A stretch of 64,000 bases of DNA from Arenicola marina (Eukaryota > Annelida > Polychaeta > Arenicolidae). A model generated the notes under the pieces. That model saw only the letters and a program-made list of their open reading frames with translations, ran no database searches and was not told the DNA's origin. Where the stretch lies: contig OZ025264.1 of the NCBI GenBank assembly GCA_964019135.1, forward strand, positions 1,798,001-1,862,000, given 5' to 3'. Positions within the stretch are counted from its first letter, which is position 1; every line of letters begins with the position of its first letter. The position numbers and the translations under genes are program-made. Shown here one piece after another: positions 54,301 through 64,000 of the stretch.

Positions 54301-56000
54301 GTCTGACTGATACCCGTGGGTCAAGGGAGTGGACCACCTCAGTCAAACTGATACCCGTGGGTCAAGGGAGTGGACCCCCTCAGTCAAACTGATACCCGTG
54401 GGTCAAGGGAGTGGGCCACCGCAGTCAGACTCATACCGTGGGTCAAGCGGGTGGACCACCTCAGTCAGACTGATACCCGTGGGTCAAGGGGGTGGACCAC
54501 CTCAGTCAGACTGATACCCGTGGGTCAAGGGGGTGGACCACCTCAGTCAGACTCATACCCGTGGGTCCAGGGGGTGGACCACCTCAGTCAGACCCATACC
54601 CGTGGGTCAAGGGCGTGGACCACCTCAGTCAGACTCATACCCGTGGGTCAAGGGGGTGGACCACCTCAGTCAGACTCATACCCGTGGGTCCAGGGGGTGG
54701 ACCACCTCAGTCAGACTCATACCCGTGGGTCAAGGGGGTGGACCACCTCAGTCAAACTGATACCCGTGGGTCAAGGGGGTGGACCACCTCAGTCAGACTC
54801 ATACCCGTGGGTTAAGGGGGTGGACCACCTCAGTCAGACTCATACCCGTGGGTCCAGGGGGTGGACCACCTCGGTCAGACTGACACCGTGGGTCAAGGGG
54901 GTGGACCACCTCGGTCAGACTCATACCCGTGGGTCAAGGGGGTGGACCACCTCAGTCAGACTGATACCCGTGGGTCAAGGGGGTGGACCACCTCAGTCAG
55001 ACTCATACCCGTGGGTCAAGGGGGTGGACCACCTCGGTCAGACTGATACCGTGGGTCAAGGGGGTGGAACACCTCAGTCAGACTTATACCCGTGGGTCAA
55101 GGGGGTGGACCACCTCAGTCAGACTGATACCCATGGGTCCAGGGGGTGGACCACCTCAGTCAGACTCATACCCGTGGGTCAAGGGGGTGGACCACCTCAG
55201 TCAGACTGATACCTGTGGGTCAAGGGGGTGGACCACCTCAGTCAGACTCATACCCGTGGGTCAAGGGGGTGGACCACCTCAGTCAGACCCATACCCGTGG
55301 GTCAAGGGGGTGGACCACCTCAGTCAGACTCATACCCGTGGGTCAAGGGGGTGGACCACCTCAGTCAGACTCATACCCGTGGGTCAAGGAAGTGGACCAC
55401 CTCAGTCAGACTCATACCCGTGGGTCAAGGGGGTGGACCACCTCAGTCAGACTCATACCCGTGGGTCAAGGGGGTGGACCACCTCAGTCAGACTCATACC
55501 CGTGGGTCAAGGGAGTGGACCACCTCAGTCAGACTCATACCCGTGGGTCAAGGGGGTTGACCACCTCAGTCAGACTCATACCCGTGGGTCAAGGGAGTGG
55601 ACCACCTCAGTCAGACTCATACCCGTCAGTATCAAGATCTTGGTGAATCTAAAAGAATGTGTATCGACGTTGGTATGAAAGTCGGAAACAAAGATCACAA
55701 GTCAAAACAAAGTTACCCGTAAATAACTGTTGTAATATGAGGTTGCATTGACTATCCCGTTAACTAAGACGTTAACTTTCCACTTACCTTACCCGAGAAG
55801 GGACGATAGAAGTAGCGAAAACACACGCAGTGCTGACAAGTGGCTGATGTGTCTATCATGATTGGACTTCGGCCTAAGCCGCATAAGATCAATGGTTGGG
55901 CCACAGGTATGGCACACCGACGTGTTATAATCACCGTTACCATATCCTGGTGGGTTAGGCCGCTGTTGCTCACACTAAGGCCAAATTGGGCTAGTGTATA
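51333..56000 (-). repeat. Arm B of the large inverted duplication
   Basis: Reverse complement of 5172-7775. It includes the counterpart (51762-51818, minus) of exon 7278-7334 with intact acceptor and donor, the counterpart of the 6367-6566 segment with an early stop, and the expanded minisatellite. Confidence 0.85.
53103..55640 (+). repeat. 41-bp minisatellite, expanded array (about 62 units)
   Basis: The left half is mostly of type AAGGGAGTGG with GACTGATACC. The right half, from about 54430, is mostly AAGGGGGTGG with GACTCATACC. Some units are 37 bp (CTCAAACTG without CAGT, e.g. near 53120, 53820, 54020) and some 40 bp (GATACCGTGG). All three + frames are nearly free of stops, because 41 is not a multiple of three and no unit has a stop; the resulting long frames (up to 279 codons at 54370-55209) are not genes. 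Confidence 0.97.
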
Positions 56001-56312
56001 CCAGGTCGAGACGCATACTCAAATTGAAGTAATTTCGTGTTTTCTTTTAATTGAGGTTACTTCCATAATTTATACTTCAATCCTAGTATTTTTGACAAAG
56101 TTACTTCAATTGGAGTAACATTGGATACCACTAGAGGGCGCGCCCAACATTTACCAATCTCAAGCTTCCATTCGCTAGGTAGCGCTACGCACAAACGCAA
56201 GCGGAAGCAGTCTGAGCGTGTACCGATCTGTGAACAGTGAAGCAGTGAAGTGGTGCAATTTTTTGTCAACCAGAGGTTAGCATTGGCTCAAAATCTATAA
56301 AGAGTAAGCTTA

Positions 56313-57123
56313 TAATGTAATATATCGGAACAGGTCTTCAGTGCAATTAATCGTTAATTTACCCAATTACCCAAAAGAATTGAATTGGATTGAATATACT
56401 TTTTATTGTCAGTACACAACTGCATATGGGCTGATGGGTTACTGACTACTGTAGTGTAGTAGTAGGTTGCTTGATATTTAATAAAAAAAATCTACAAGAA
56501 AGTCATCATTTAAAAAAAAATATTCTTAATGGCTCAACTATTCATATTAAAATTAACTTTTGATGCCTGTCGCTTGTTTTAGATTATAAGGCTACAGCAA
56601 TGAGCAAACGAGGTCCCCAGAGGCAAGATTTGTATAATCTAGTGATTGCATTTACTCAAGTCTGTAAAATTTTTCTGTTACATATTCTTGTTATGTTAAA
56701 GTTGCTTGTCAATATGAAGTTGCTAATGTAATATATCGGAACAGGTCTTCAGTGCAATTAATTGTTAATTTACCCAATTACCCAAAAGAATTGAATTGGA
56801 TTGAATAGACTTTTTATTGTCAGTACATAACTGCATATGGGCTGATGGGTTACTGACTACTGTAGTAGTAGGTTGCTTGATTTTTAATAAAAAAATCTGC
56901 AAGAAAGTCATTTAAAAAAAATATTCTTAATAGCTCAACTATTCATATTAAAATTAACTTCTTTTGTTGCCTGTCGCTTGTTTTAGATTATAAGGCTACA
57001 GCAATGAGCAAACGAGGTCCCCAGAGGCAAGATTTGTATAATCTAGTGATTGCATTTACTCAAGTCTGTTAAATTTTTCTGTTACATGTTCTTGTTATGT
57101 TAAAGTTGCTTGTCAATATATGT
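56313..57123 (+). repeat. Tandem duplication, 411-bp period
   Basis: 56313-56715 and 56724-57123 are near-identical. Each copy contains ATGAGCAAACGAGGTCCCCA, a possible start MSKRGPQRQDLYN for the gene that follows, so the first exon or promoter region of that gene may be doubled. Confidence 0.92.
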
Positions 57124-57176
57124 TCCTGTTCCACTGTTACTGAAGCAAAGCCAATGAAGTGATTTTTGCAATGCAG

Positions 57177-59025
57177 ATGATCAATTAAGAGCCGCCAAAA
57201 GGTAAGTTTGCACTAAATAAATATAAAGAGATATTAACATTACAAAAGTCTACGCTACACTTGCTTGAATAAAAAAATATTATATCAAAATAGCTGATTT
57301 CAAGCCATATTTTCTAAGCATGCTAAGGTTAATTAGTACAACATTGTGTGTCACAGTTTCTAAACTTATATGTCACCAATATCTACACAAGATCTTTTTT
57401 AATATCAGTTATTTTGTTGAATTTGTCAGTCTCTGGAAGTCAATTGACATCGACATTGAACATGTATAACTTTAACATTGGACCAAATGAAGGTTTTTGA
57501 TGGGAAAATCCCCCCCCCCCCGCCCCCAGAACATTTCAATGTAGCAGGTGTGGTTTATGAATACCGCCCAGACCAGTAGATCTATAGCTACCATGAACAA
57601 TGAGTTTGACATTAATTCAATGCAGTTGAGCTTTTTAGCCAAAGAACTAGAGTTAACAATAATGCCCCTCTTCTTATTACAGCAACCCTAATTGGACACA
57701 TGCGACCGGTAAGAGGAAAGTTGAGTACAACGACACCAGTGTAGAGCGCGCCAAAGCTAGGAAAACAAGACTGACATCAATTTGCAAGACGGCACATTCT
57801 CTGACAGTCGCATGTGGTGGAGAAGTTCTGTTTTTTTTACAGAGATGCAAATGAAAAGAGTTACACACACACAACCCGAGATGACTGGTTTCAGCTCATA
57901 GCTTCGAACCAGAGTGTGAACTTTGAAGTAAAGAAGAATATGACAAAACTCGATCACGAAGGAAAACAGTCGTTCAGGGTAACCCCCGTAGTGGTTAGGG
58001 GTATACCCCATTCGGCAACAGCAACCACAACACAAGACTCAGGAGATGAACATTTATCTGTTTTAGAGCAGCCAGCAGAGGTATTACAACCCACTCCCAC
58101 AAAAAGCTCACGCGCCGATTTGAATTTTATTCCAGTTGTCAATCTCCGTTCCATAGTTGCTAAGCAGCAATTTGTCACACTTGACCCACAGTTGATTGAA
58201 AGTGATTTCCCTCTGTCTAACCCTGGGGACTGTGTACCGTCAATCAGTGGCACCATGGCATCATTCGATTTTGCCTCAGACATGTACTCTCAATTCGGAG
58301 AGGTTGAAATCCTCGCCACCACATCAGGCCAGCCCCGGGGATAAATGTTTGACAACACTTACACAGGTGAAACCCCGCAAGTGAACCCGGTACTGGCGGA
58401 AGAGACAGAAGCTCTAAGCACCAGCCACCCGCAACCACCAGCCACCAGTCAACCCCAGCCACAAACCGCCAGCCAGACTCGGCCACCAACCACCAGCCAC
58501 CCGCAACCACCAGCCACCAGTCACCCTCAGCCACCAATCACCAGTCATCCTCAGCCACAAACCGCCAGACAGACTCGGCCACCAACCACCAGTCATCCTC
58601 AACCACCAACCACCAGTCACCCGCAACCACCAACCACCAGTCACCCGCAACCACCAACCACCAGCCACCCGCAACCACCAACCACCAGTCACCTTCAGCC
58701 ACCAACCACCAGTCACCCTCAGCCACAAACCACCAGCCAGATTCAGCCACCAACAGCCAGCCGCCGCAACCAGCGACCAAACAGCAGAGAAAAACTAAAT
58801 GCAGTCCTTGATGCACTCAAGCGTGGGCGCAGGAAACGAGTCGTGCCTAAGCAGATGGCAGCCGTCTGTCTTTGTGGAGAAAGATACACCAAGTTGCGGG
58901 ACAACATGAAAAGTGGACGGTGGATTGGGTGCGAAACATGCGAAACATGGTGTCATGCCAAATGTCTTGGCATCGCAGAACACGACATAGAGTCTGCTAA
59001 GTTTGTTTGCTCGAAATGCCAGTAG
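57177..59025 (+). CDS. MADS-box plus PHD-finger protein, frame broken
   Basis: Exon 57177-57201 (DDQLRAAK) joins 57683 onward. From about 57720 the reading KRKVEYNDTSVERAKARKT and on aligns ungapped with the SRF MADS box: R-x-T-x-I-x-K-x-A-x-x-L-T, then GGEVLFF. At the eight-T run (57831-57838) the frame must shift by one base, after which YRDANEKSYT continues the alignment (shared Tyr-Thr). The frame is then open to TAA at 58342-58344 and resumes in the same frame at ATG 58345. A linker of repeated TTSHPQPP units follows, then a PHD finger: CLC, CETC, WCHAKC, CSKC, ending at 59025. The likely role is a DNA-binding, chromatin-reading nuclear protein. The first exon is unknown. The T-run shift could be an assembly error; the TAA looks like a real break. 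Confidence 0.6.
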
Positions 59026-59376
59026 TGGTCCCTGTTGTTTTTTTTAATCCAGAGACCACAGATAGCAAACTGCTTTGGTGATGAAAGCCAGTAATGGCGT
59101 TTTGCATTTCTGATGGCAGTCGTGGTTTTGGAAGTCAAGTGACATTACGTTTATTTTTGTTTCCGGTCTTGAAATTTTCGTTGAGTTTTGAGCTAATCAA
59201 GAAACGGTCATTATAAAGTTGTTTCCTTTTTAATAAAGGTAGTAGGTTGAACCCGCAAGCTAGTTATGTTATCTTTTTTACTGCGAAAGGGGAATAATAA
59301 TGTTTAATTCGAAGCGATATGGGTAAATACTACACAAAAAACTAAACACGACCATTGAAGTGAAGATTCATTAATT

Positions 59377-61696
59377 ACTCATAAGCATACCTTGTACCAC
59401 ATTGAAATTGCTGAAATTAAATAACTGTACCATCTCACGCCAGAATACATCCCACAGTAATTCAGTGACACCCTTAAAGCAATATATTCCGTAATTTTTT
59501 GTATTAGTAACCTCTTCTCCATGTCGAATATGTACATTCTGTCTTGAAATTAAATCCTGAAAGTCTGCGGGCCATACGGAGAGAAGAATTTTGGTCAACG
59601 GAGCAGAAGTTGGTGGCCGGCTTTATATCCCTACGCGCCTGTTCGCAGTTCGCTATTTTGTGTGTGATGTCGACCGCGGCTCGCTATCACGTCCGCGCGC
59701 GATATAAATAAACCTCGCAGTTTTATGTTGAAATGTTTGTTTTACAGACTCAAAGAGATATATAAACATATGCATCATAAATTTTGAGATACTTTTAGTC
59801 TTGATTCTAACATGTAAAAAATCTAAGATGGCGCATGTCAGCATATTGCTTTAACCATGTTCATCTCTACGTGTCCAGGACCGGGTTGCAATAGCACCCA
59901 GTCGAATTCACTGCTATACGAAGGAGGTTGTTCATCAGCATGTTCTGAATGGTTGTGAGCTGCAATTTGAGCGTGGCCACATACACTTGTATCACATTTT
60001 GAACATTTATACATGCTAGAAATAACTCTCTGGCATAGATTGAAGGGCGAGCCATCGCAGTATACAGTCAGAAATTCTCTTTCACCTGTACCATACTTTT
60101 TGATCCCTGCAGACTTTCCCACCTGTCTCAACACATCAGTAACTGCACTGTACGAGCATGGGTTGACAAAGACTGGTTCCGATAGACTCTCTTTGTTCAC
60201 AGCAGTCAGATCCTGTGGATCATCACTTGTGGATGCTTGCATAGACACATGAAGCTGCTCGTCTATTCCTTCATCAACAACAAGACGAACGCAGGGAGGC
60301 ACTGTTTTGGTAGCAGAAGTGCAGGGTTTGGGGAGAGCCTCAAATGTCCCCGAAGTAATCCCAAGCGCTTGTTCTTTGGCTTTTTTAAGGTTCTTTTTGC
60401 ATTCTTTACTTGGGCACAGAATCTTGTTCTTAGGAATGTCTTTAAGTCCACAAGCATGGCATTCTTTGAAGTCTTTCGAATGTTTTTTATCCAAAACTTG
60501 GTCATCAATTTCATCTGTGAAGCTGAAACTGTCAAGGGATGGTTTCTTGCGTTGTCCTTCAGCAACTGAAGCTATGGTGGTTAACAAGTATGGATATAAA
60601 TGTTCCTCATTGTGCACATCTTTCACACATTTTTGCGTGTCAATATACTTGACATCTCTTACTGCTTCTGGCAATTCGGTCGAACAACAATTCCACAATC
60701 CAGGTCGCCACTGAGAATCAAACTGAATGTTGCCTGTTGCTTCTATCTGGAAAAATATCACCATGGTGATGATGTGAGAGTGGAACTTGCCACCAAGTTT
60801 TACGTTCCAAGCTCTTCTGAGGACCTGGTTGTTATCAAATACTGCAATGATATCCCCAGGTAGACAGAGTTGCCTCTGTACCCCAAGTCCACGTAACCAT
60901 TCCTTGATAGTATCATATGAGGCATAAGGACTACCAGCAGCATACAATTTTAGGGCCAGTTTACTTCTTGTCAGTGAAAATGATATCAGTGACTCCCTAA
61001 AATGAATTGGTAACACAGCAGATGTTGCAGACAAATTCATAACACTTTCCACAGTTTTACACAACCTGTATATCGGAATGTTACCTCTGCGTGGACTAGG
61101 TTTTTCAGTACAATCAGGGGGGAGATTACCAACACCTAGCATGAATGCAGTTACAACTCTGTTTCTTTGTTGAAGGTAGGTTTTTGCACAAAGTGACAAT
61201 ACAGACTTTAGACGTTTATCTGTAGCAGTTGATAAAGCATCTGCTCGCAAAGCCTTATGTTCAAGTAGCCCAAGAGCATAGGCTAATTTAATCCTGTATT
61301 TTCATCTAAATCCTCCAGATGAAGGTCATCGACATCAATTGTTATGTTCATTGTCTGTATCTCAGCATCAATGCCACAATGGTCTGTGAGCAGTTTAACT
61401 TTCTTGGCTGGTACATCACAATAAGAGTGTTCATCTCCTGTCTCTTCTCTTGTTAAATCCGGATTCTGGAGAATGATTTGATGTATGCAGTCCTCACAAA
61501 ACGACGGCATAACCTTGAAATCTGTCTTAAGATCTTTTCCTATTGTCACGACCAACTTTTTGACAACTCTGCTCGGTATCTTGGATGAGTGCACTAATTT
61601 GGATGTAGTGCAACCCCATTCCTCATGTCGCCGGAACGTCGCACAGGTTTTCGTGAAAGGCATGATGGTGGATCTGCGGGAAATAATCAAATACAT
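59377..61696 (-). pseudogene. Cys-rich transposase-like protein, interrupted
   Basis: Minus strand. The N-terminal frame 61283-61696 has Cys pairs (CEDC) and ends DENTGLN. A second frame continues from about 61277 (KLAYALGLLEHKAL) in another phase, so one frameshift or a missed intron separates them. It runs to 59838 within the MITE and, past the MITE, to 59377 or to a GTATGC donor at 59386. Visible motifs: FDNNQVLRRAW; CHAC and CPSKEC; CDGSPFN; YKCSKC followed by CGH and spaced His; PGPGHVEMNM. I cannot name the family with certainty. Large uncharacterised invertebrate and fungal proteins of the DUF6589 type share this look. A transposase is inferred from acidic motifs and repeat context. 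Confidence 0.55.
59474..59854. mobile_element. piggyBac-like MITE inserted in the Cys-rich gene
   Basis: 381 bp with TTAA at both ends. The inverted ends are TTAAAGCAATATATTCC (left) and TTAAAGCAATATGCTGACAT (right, reverse complement). It is related to 46383-47211. The host frame reads EMNMVK at the upstream TTAA and continues GVTELLWDVFW after the downstream TTAA, so the element splits an open frame at a single TTAA. Confidence 0.92.
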
Positions 61697-61719
61697 ACTA
61701 TTTACTTTAGATTAAGCCA

Positions 61720-62435
61720 CAAACTTATTGCCGTTGTAACGTTACTGGAACAGAGGAAATACTTTACAGCCAACAATGACACGACCGCCACCGCGTACGG
61801 CTTTTTATATCCAAATCTTGTTTTTTTCGGACAAACGACTGCAGTAAGCCAGGGAAAGAAAGTTAATAGTTGTAGATATAGCATTACGTTACACTCAGTC
61901 ATTTGAACCTATTTATTGTATGCTAGTTTATAGGAATAACAATCTTACATCAACAATTAATCTTTTGCGATGTAAGAGACTGCACAAAAACATCTGAAAA
62001 CAAAGCGAATGGCCAATACTGGCAATAGGGCACGCCTGCTAAGTGCAATTGTGGCAATTCCGCACATAGAAGTAGAAATCCGGAACATATAAACAATTAA
62101 ATATGGTCTAAACTAATAATAATAAGTGTAAACACATTTCGGCACCTCCATATAACTTTCGCGCAACAGTTTATGCACTTACAAAGCTAAATTGTTACGT
62201 ATACTCTACCAAACATCCTGCCTCGGCAAAAAAGCTTGCTCGCCCGCCATGTTAAGTTTCAACTTTAGCACTGTGGTTATATGGAAGTGTGCTGACCGAA
62301 AAAAAAGAGCCAACCAAAACGCAATACATACATAATTTTGCATAATACAAATTACCCTATGGGGTCAGGGCACCCCATTAGACAGAAGTACTGGGATTGA
62401 GGTAACATTTCAACAAGTTACCTGGATTGAGTAAA
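61720..62435. other. Non-coding stretch beside the LTR element
   Basis: No gene recognised. 62385-62433 contains gggattgaggtaac, agttacc and ggattgagtaa, related to motifs at 56020-56125 (attgaagtaa, attgaggttac, acttcaattggagtaac). These may be the subterminal repeats of one element spanning 56.0-62.4 kb. Confidence 0.4.
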
Positions 62436-62636
62436 TGTTTCAATACGTCGTTTTAATCCGTTTATTGGTCACACGTGCCATCCACTCACCGGCATCTACA
62501 TTCCACCGTCATGAACAATCAACAGGAACTGGTCATAACCCTCTCACCCCTGACCCAACCAATCGAAATCAACAAAGATATGAGTGCTACACAATCTCGG
62601 ACAGTTCATCATAACGCACCCTTGCATATTGTAACA
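62436..62636 (-). mobile_element. LTR (about 201 bp) of the Ty3/gypsy-type element
   Basis: On the minus strand it begins TGTTACAATATG, directly after a purine tract (A and C runs ending AAAAGGA, 62637-62665), and ends TATTGAAACA, so the ends are imperfect inverted repeats TGTTACAATA and TGTTTCAATA. AATAAA lies about 25 bp before the end. Confidence 0.75.
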
Positions 62637-64000
62637 TCCTTTTGTTTTTTTTTGTTTTTTTTTTAAAGTTAGGACAAACTTAACAGTTCATTATAGACAA
62701 GCTATCCCAAAGGAACTAAATCATCAGTTAGATGTATCATATCAACAAATAACACAACCGCGTGATTAGCAACAGAGATCTTGAGAAAACTCTAAGAAAG
62801 TCTCTCGCAGCTCATTGAAATTAGCTTCAGTTGAAGAAATCACAAGTGAACATAGTAAGCTTAATACCATTAAAAGGTAAGTCCACAAGATGATTACTTA
62901 TACATGACAAAGTCTTTGAACTTGGCTGGCATCTGCCTGGATCGACGAGGGCGCGCATCACACGAAGTCTCACTCGGCGTTTGGATTGACGATCGCGGTG
63001 AAAGGGTCACAGCCACTGGTTGGGCTGCTGATCGTGATCGCGTTGTCATGGTAGGATGAGACGGAGAAGCCTCAGAAACCGCAGCATCTAACACATCAGG
63101 TTGATCTCTAGCCCTAGGACTCAACGAAGGTGCGTCGGCCTCAGTCAACTGCTCTGGATCAGCACCAGGTTGAGGTTGTGAAGATTGTTTACGGATGTCG
63201 ACGCGATTTCGACGGTACAATCCACGCTCATTGGCCAATTCATAAGACCTTTCATCAAGTCTACGATTGACTGTGGCAGGGTCCCACAGCCGTTGACCTA
63301 AGACGAATGGTCTCATACGGACAGTGTCACCAGCTTCCAGTGGAGTTAAATCCTTTGCAGACTTGTTATGGTACCATGCACTCCGTTGCTGACTCTGAAG
63401 TTGCCTTCTGACCTCACGATGGTGATCAGAGTTCGTAGGTGTCAGCAACTTGGCGGTCATAGGCAAGAGACTGCGTGTACGTCGGCGAAGAAATCGTTGG
63501 ACCGGACTTGTTTCACCAGACCCTGATGGAGTATTACGTAGGTCTAGCAAAGCCAGGTAAGGATCTTTCTTTGACATCATTGCTTTCTTTATCAGACGCT
63601 TGGCAGTCTTCACTGCTGATTCAACTTTGCCATTGGATTTTGCATATCCAGGACTGGATGTACAATGTTCGATGTCCCATTTGGTTGTAAAGGTCTTAAA
63701 CTCTGAACTCGAAAACTGAGGTCCGTTGTCACTCATTATCATACTGGGGGATCCGTAACGAGCGAAATGAATTTTCAGTTTTCGGATGACAGTAGAGCTC
63801 TTGGTGTCTTCTAATCTGTCAACTTCCCAATAGTTGCTATAGTAGTCAACCGTGATTAAGTAGCTTTGGTTGGCCAACTCCATCAAATCTACTCCAACCT
63901 TCTCCCATGGTCGGTCTGTCACCTCGTGGCTCATTAGTGTTTCATTAGGTTGAGCGATGTTATACGAACTGCAAACATCACAAGCAGCGATGAAAGTTTT
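62637..64000 (-). mobile_element. Ty3/gypsy-type retrotransposon, integrase end (partial)
   Basis: The open frame 62894-64000 (minus) continues past the window edge. It shows the zinc-binding CDVC end of an HHCC domain near 63975, then the integrase core: VDLME (first Asp), MSDNGPQF (second Asp) and GKVESAVKTAK (Glu), with SPGYAKSNG between. The C-terminal part has EAGDTVRMRP and a basic tail. Integrase joins element cDNA to host DNA. No stops or frameshifts seen, so this copy may be young. Protease, RT and gag would lie beyond 64000. Confidence 0.93.

Noticed and set aside
53730..55678. Long open frames of up to 279 codons with repeats such as SQTDTRGSRGWTTSVRL
   Set aside because: They follow from a 41-bp tandem repeat with no stop codons in three frames; no start context, splice sites or domain.
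58414..58816. Minus-strand open frames rich in Trp and Gly (GGWWL repeats)
   Set aside because: Antisense shadow of the Pro/Thr-rich linker of the MADS/PHD gene.

Overview
The window is eukaryotic. Its genes are split by GT-AG introns, it holds tRNA-derived SINEs with target-site duplications, minisatellites and several classes of transposon, and has no operons. The gene content (CYP4-type P450s, PARP14-like mono-ADP-ribosyltransferases, a CR1/L2-type LINE) and the dense mixture of small DNA transposons point to an invertebrate deuterostome, most likely a cephalochordate such as Branchiostoma. That assignment is inference.

Layout. (1) 1-13.4 kb: two tandem + strand copies of a PARP catalytic-domain gene, whose last three exons are 143, 178 and 296 nt in both copies. 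Upstream they carry small phase 1-1 exons. A segment at 5.17-7.77 kb recurs inverted at 51.3-56.0 kb. (2) 13.4-16 kb: C-rich repeat DNA. (3) 16-45.6 kb: three complete 12-exon CYP4-like genes. A is on +; B and C are on -. Each splices to an open frame (515, 514 and 517 aa), and matching internal exons have identical lengths. A lacks the I-helix Glu that in many CYP4 enzymes bonds covalently to heme; B and C keep it. B and C appear to use a GC splice donor at intron 2. The introns and spacers hold SINEs, a foldback element and other repeats. (4) 45.7-51.3 kb: a SINE, a TTAA-flanked piggyBac-like non-autonomous element with a nested insertion, and a broken LINE 3' end. (5) 51.3-56.0 kb: the inverted arm, whose 41-bp minisatellite has grown to about 62 units against 8 in the other arm. 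(6) 56-62.4 kb: a convergent pair of genes. One (+) has a MADS-box-like domain followed by a Pro/Thr-rich linker and a PHD finger. The other (-) is a Cys-rich, transposase-like protein cut by a 381-bp TTAA-type MITE. Related short motifs at both ends suggest, but do not prove, that this block is one large DNA transposon. (7) 62.4-64 kb: LTR and integrase end of a Ty3/gypsy-type retrotransposon that runs off the window.

The PARP and P450 genes are unlinked functionally as far as the sequence shows. The main themes are local gene duplication, exchange between inverted P450 copies, and repeated transposon insertion next to or inside exons. The most unusual item is the MADS-box plus PHD gene and its convergent partner at 56-62 kb.
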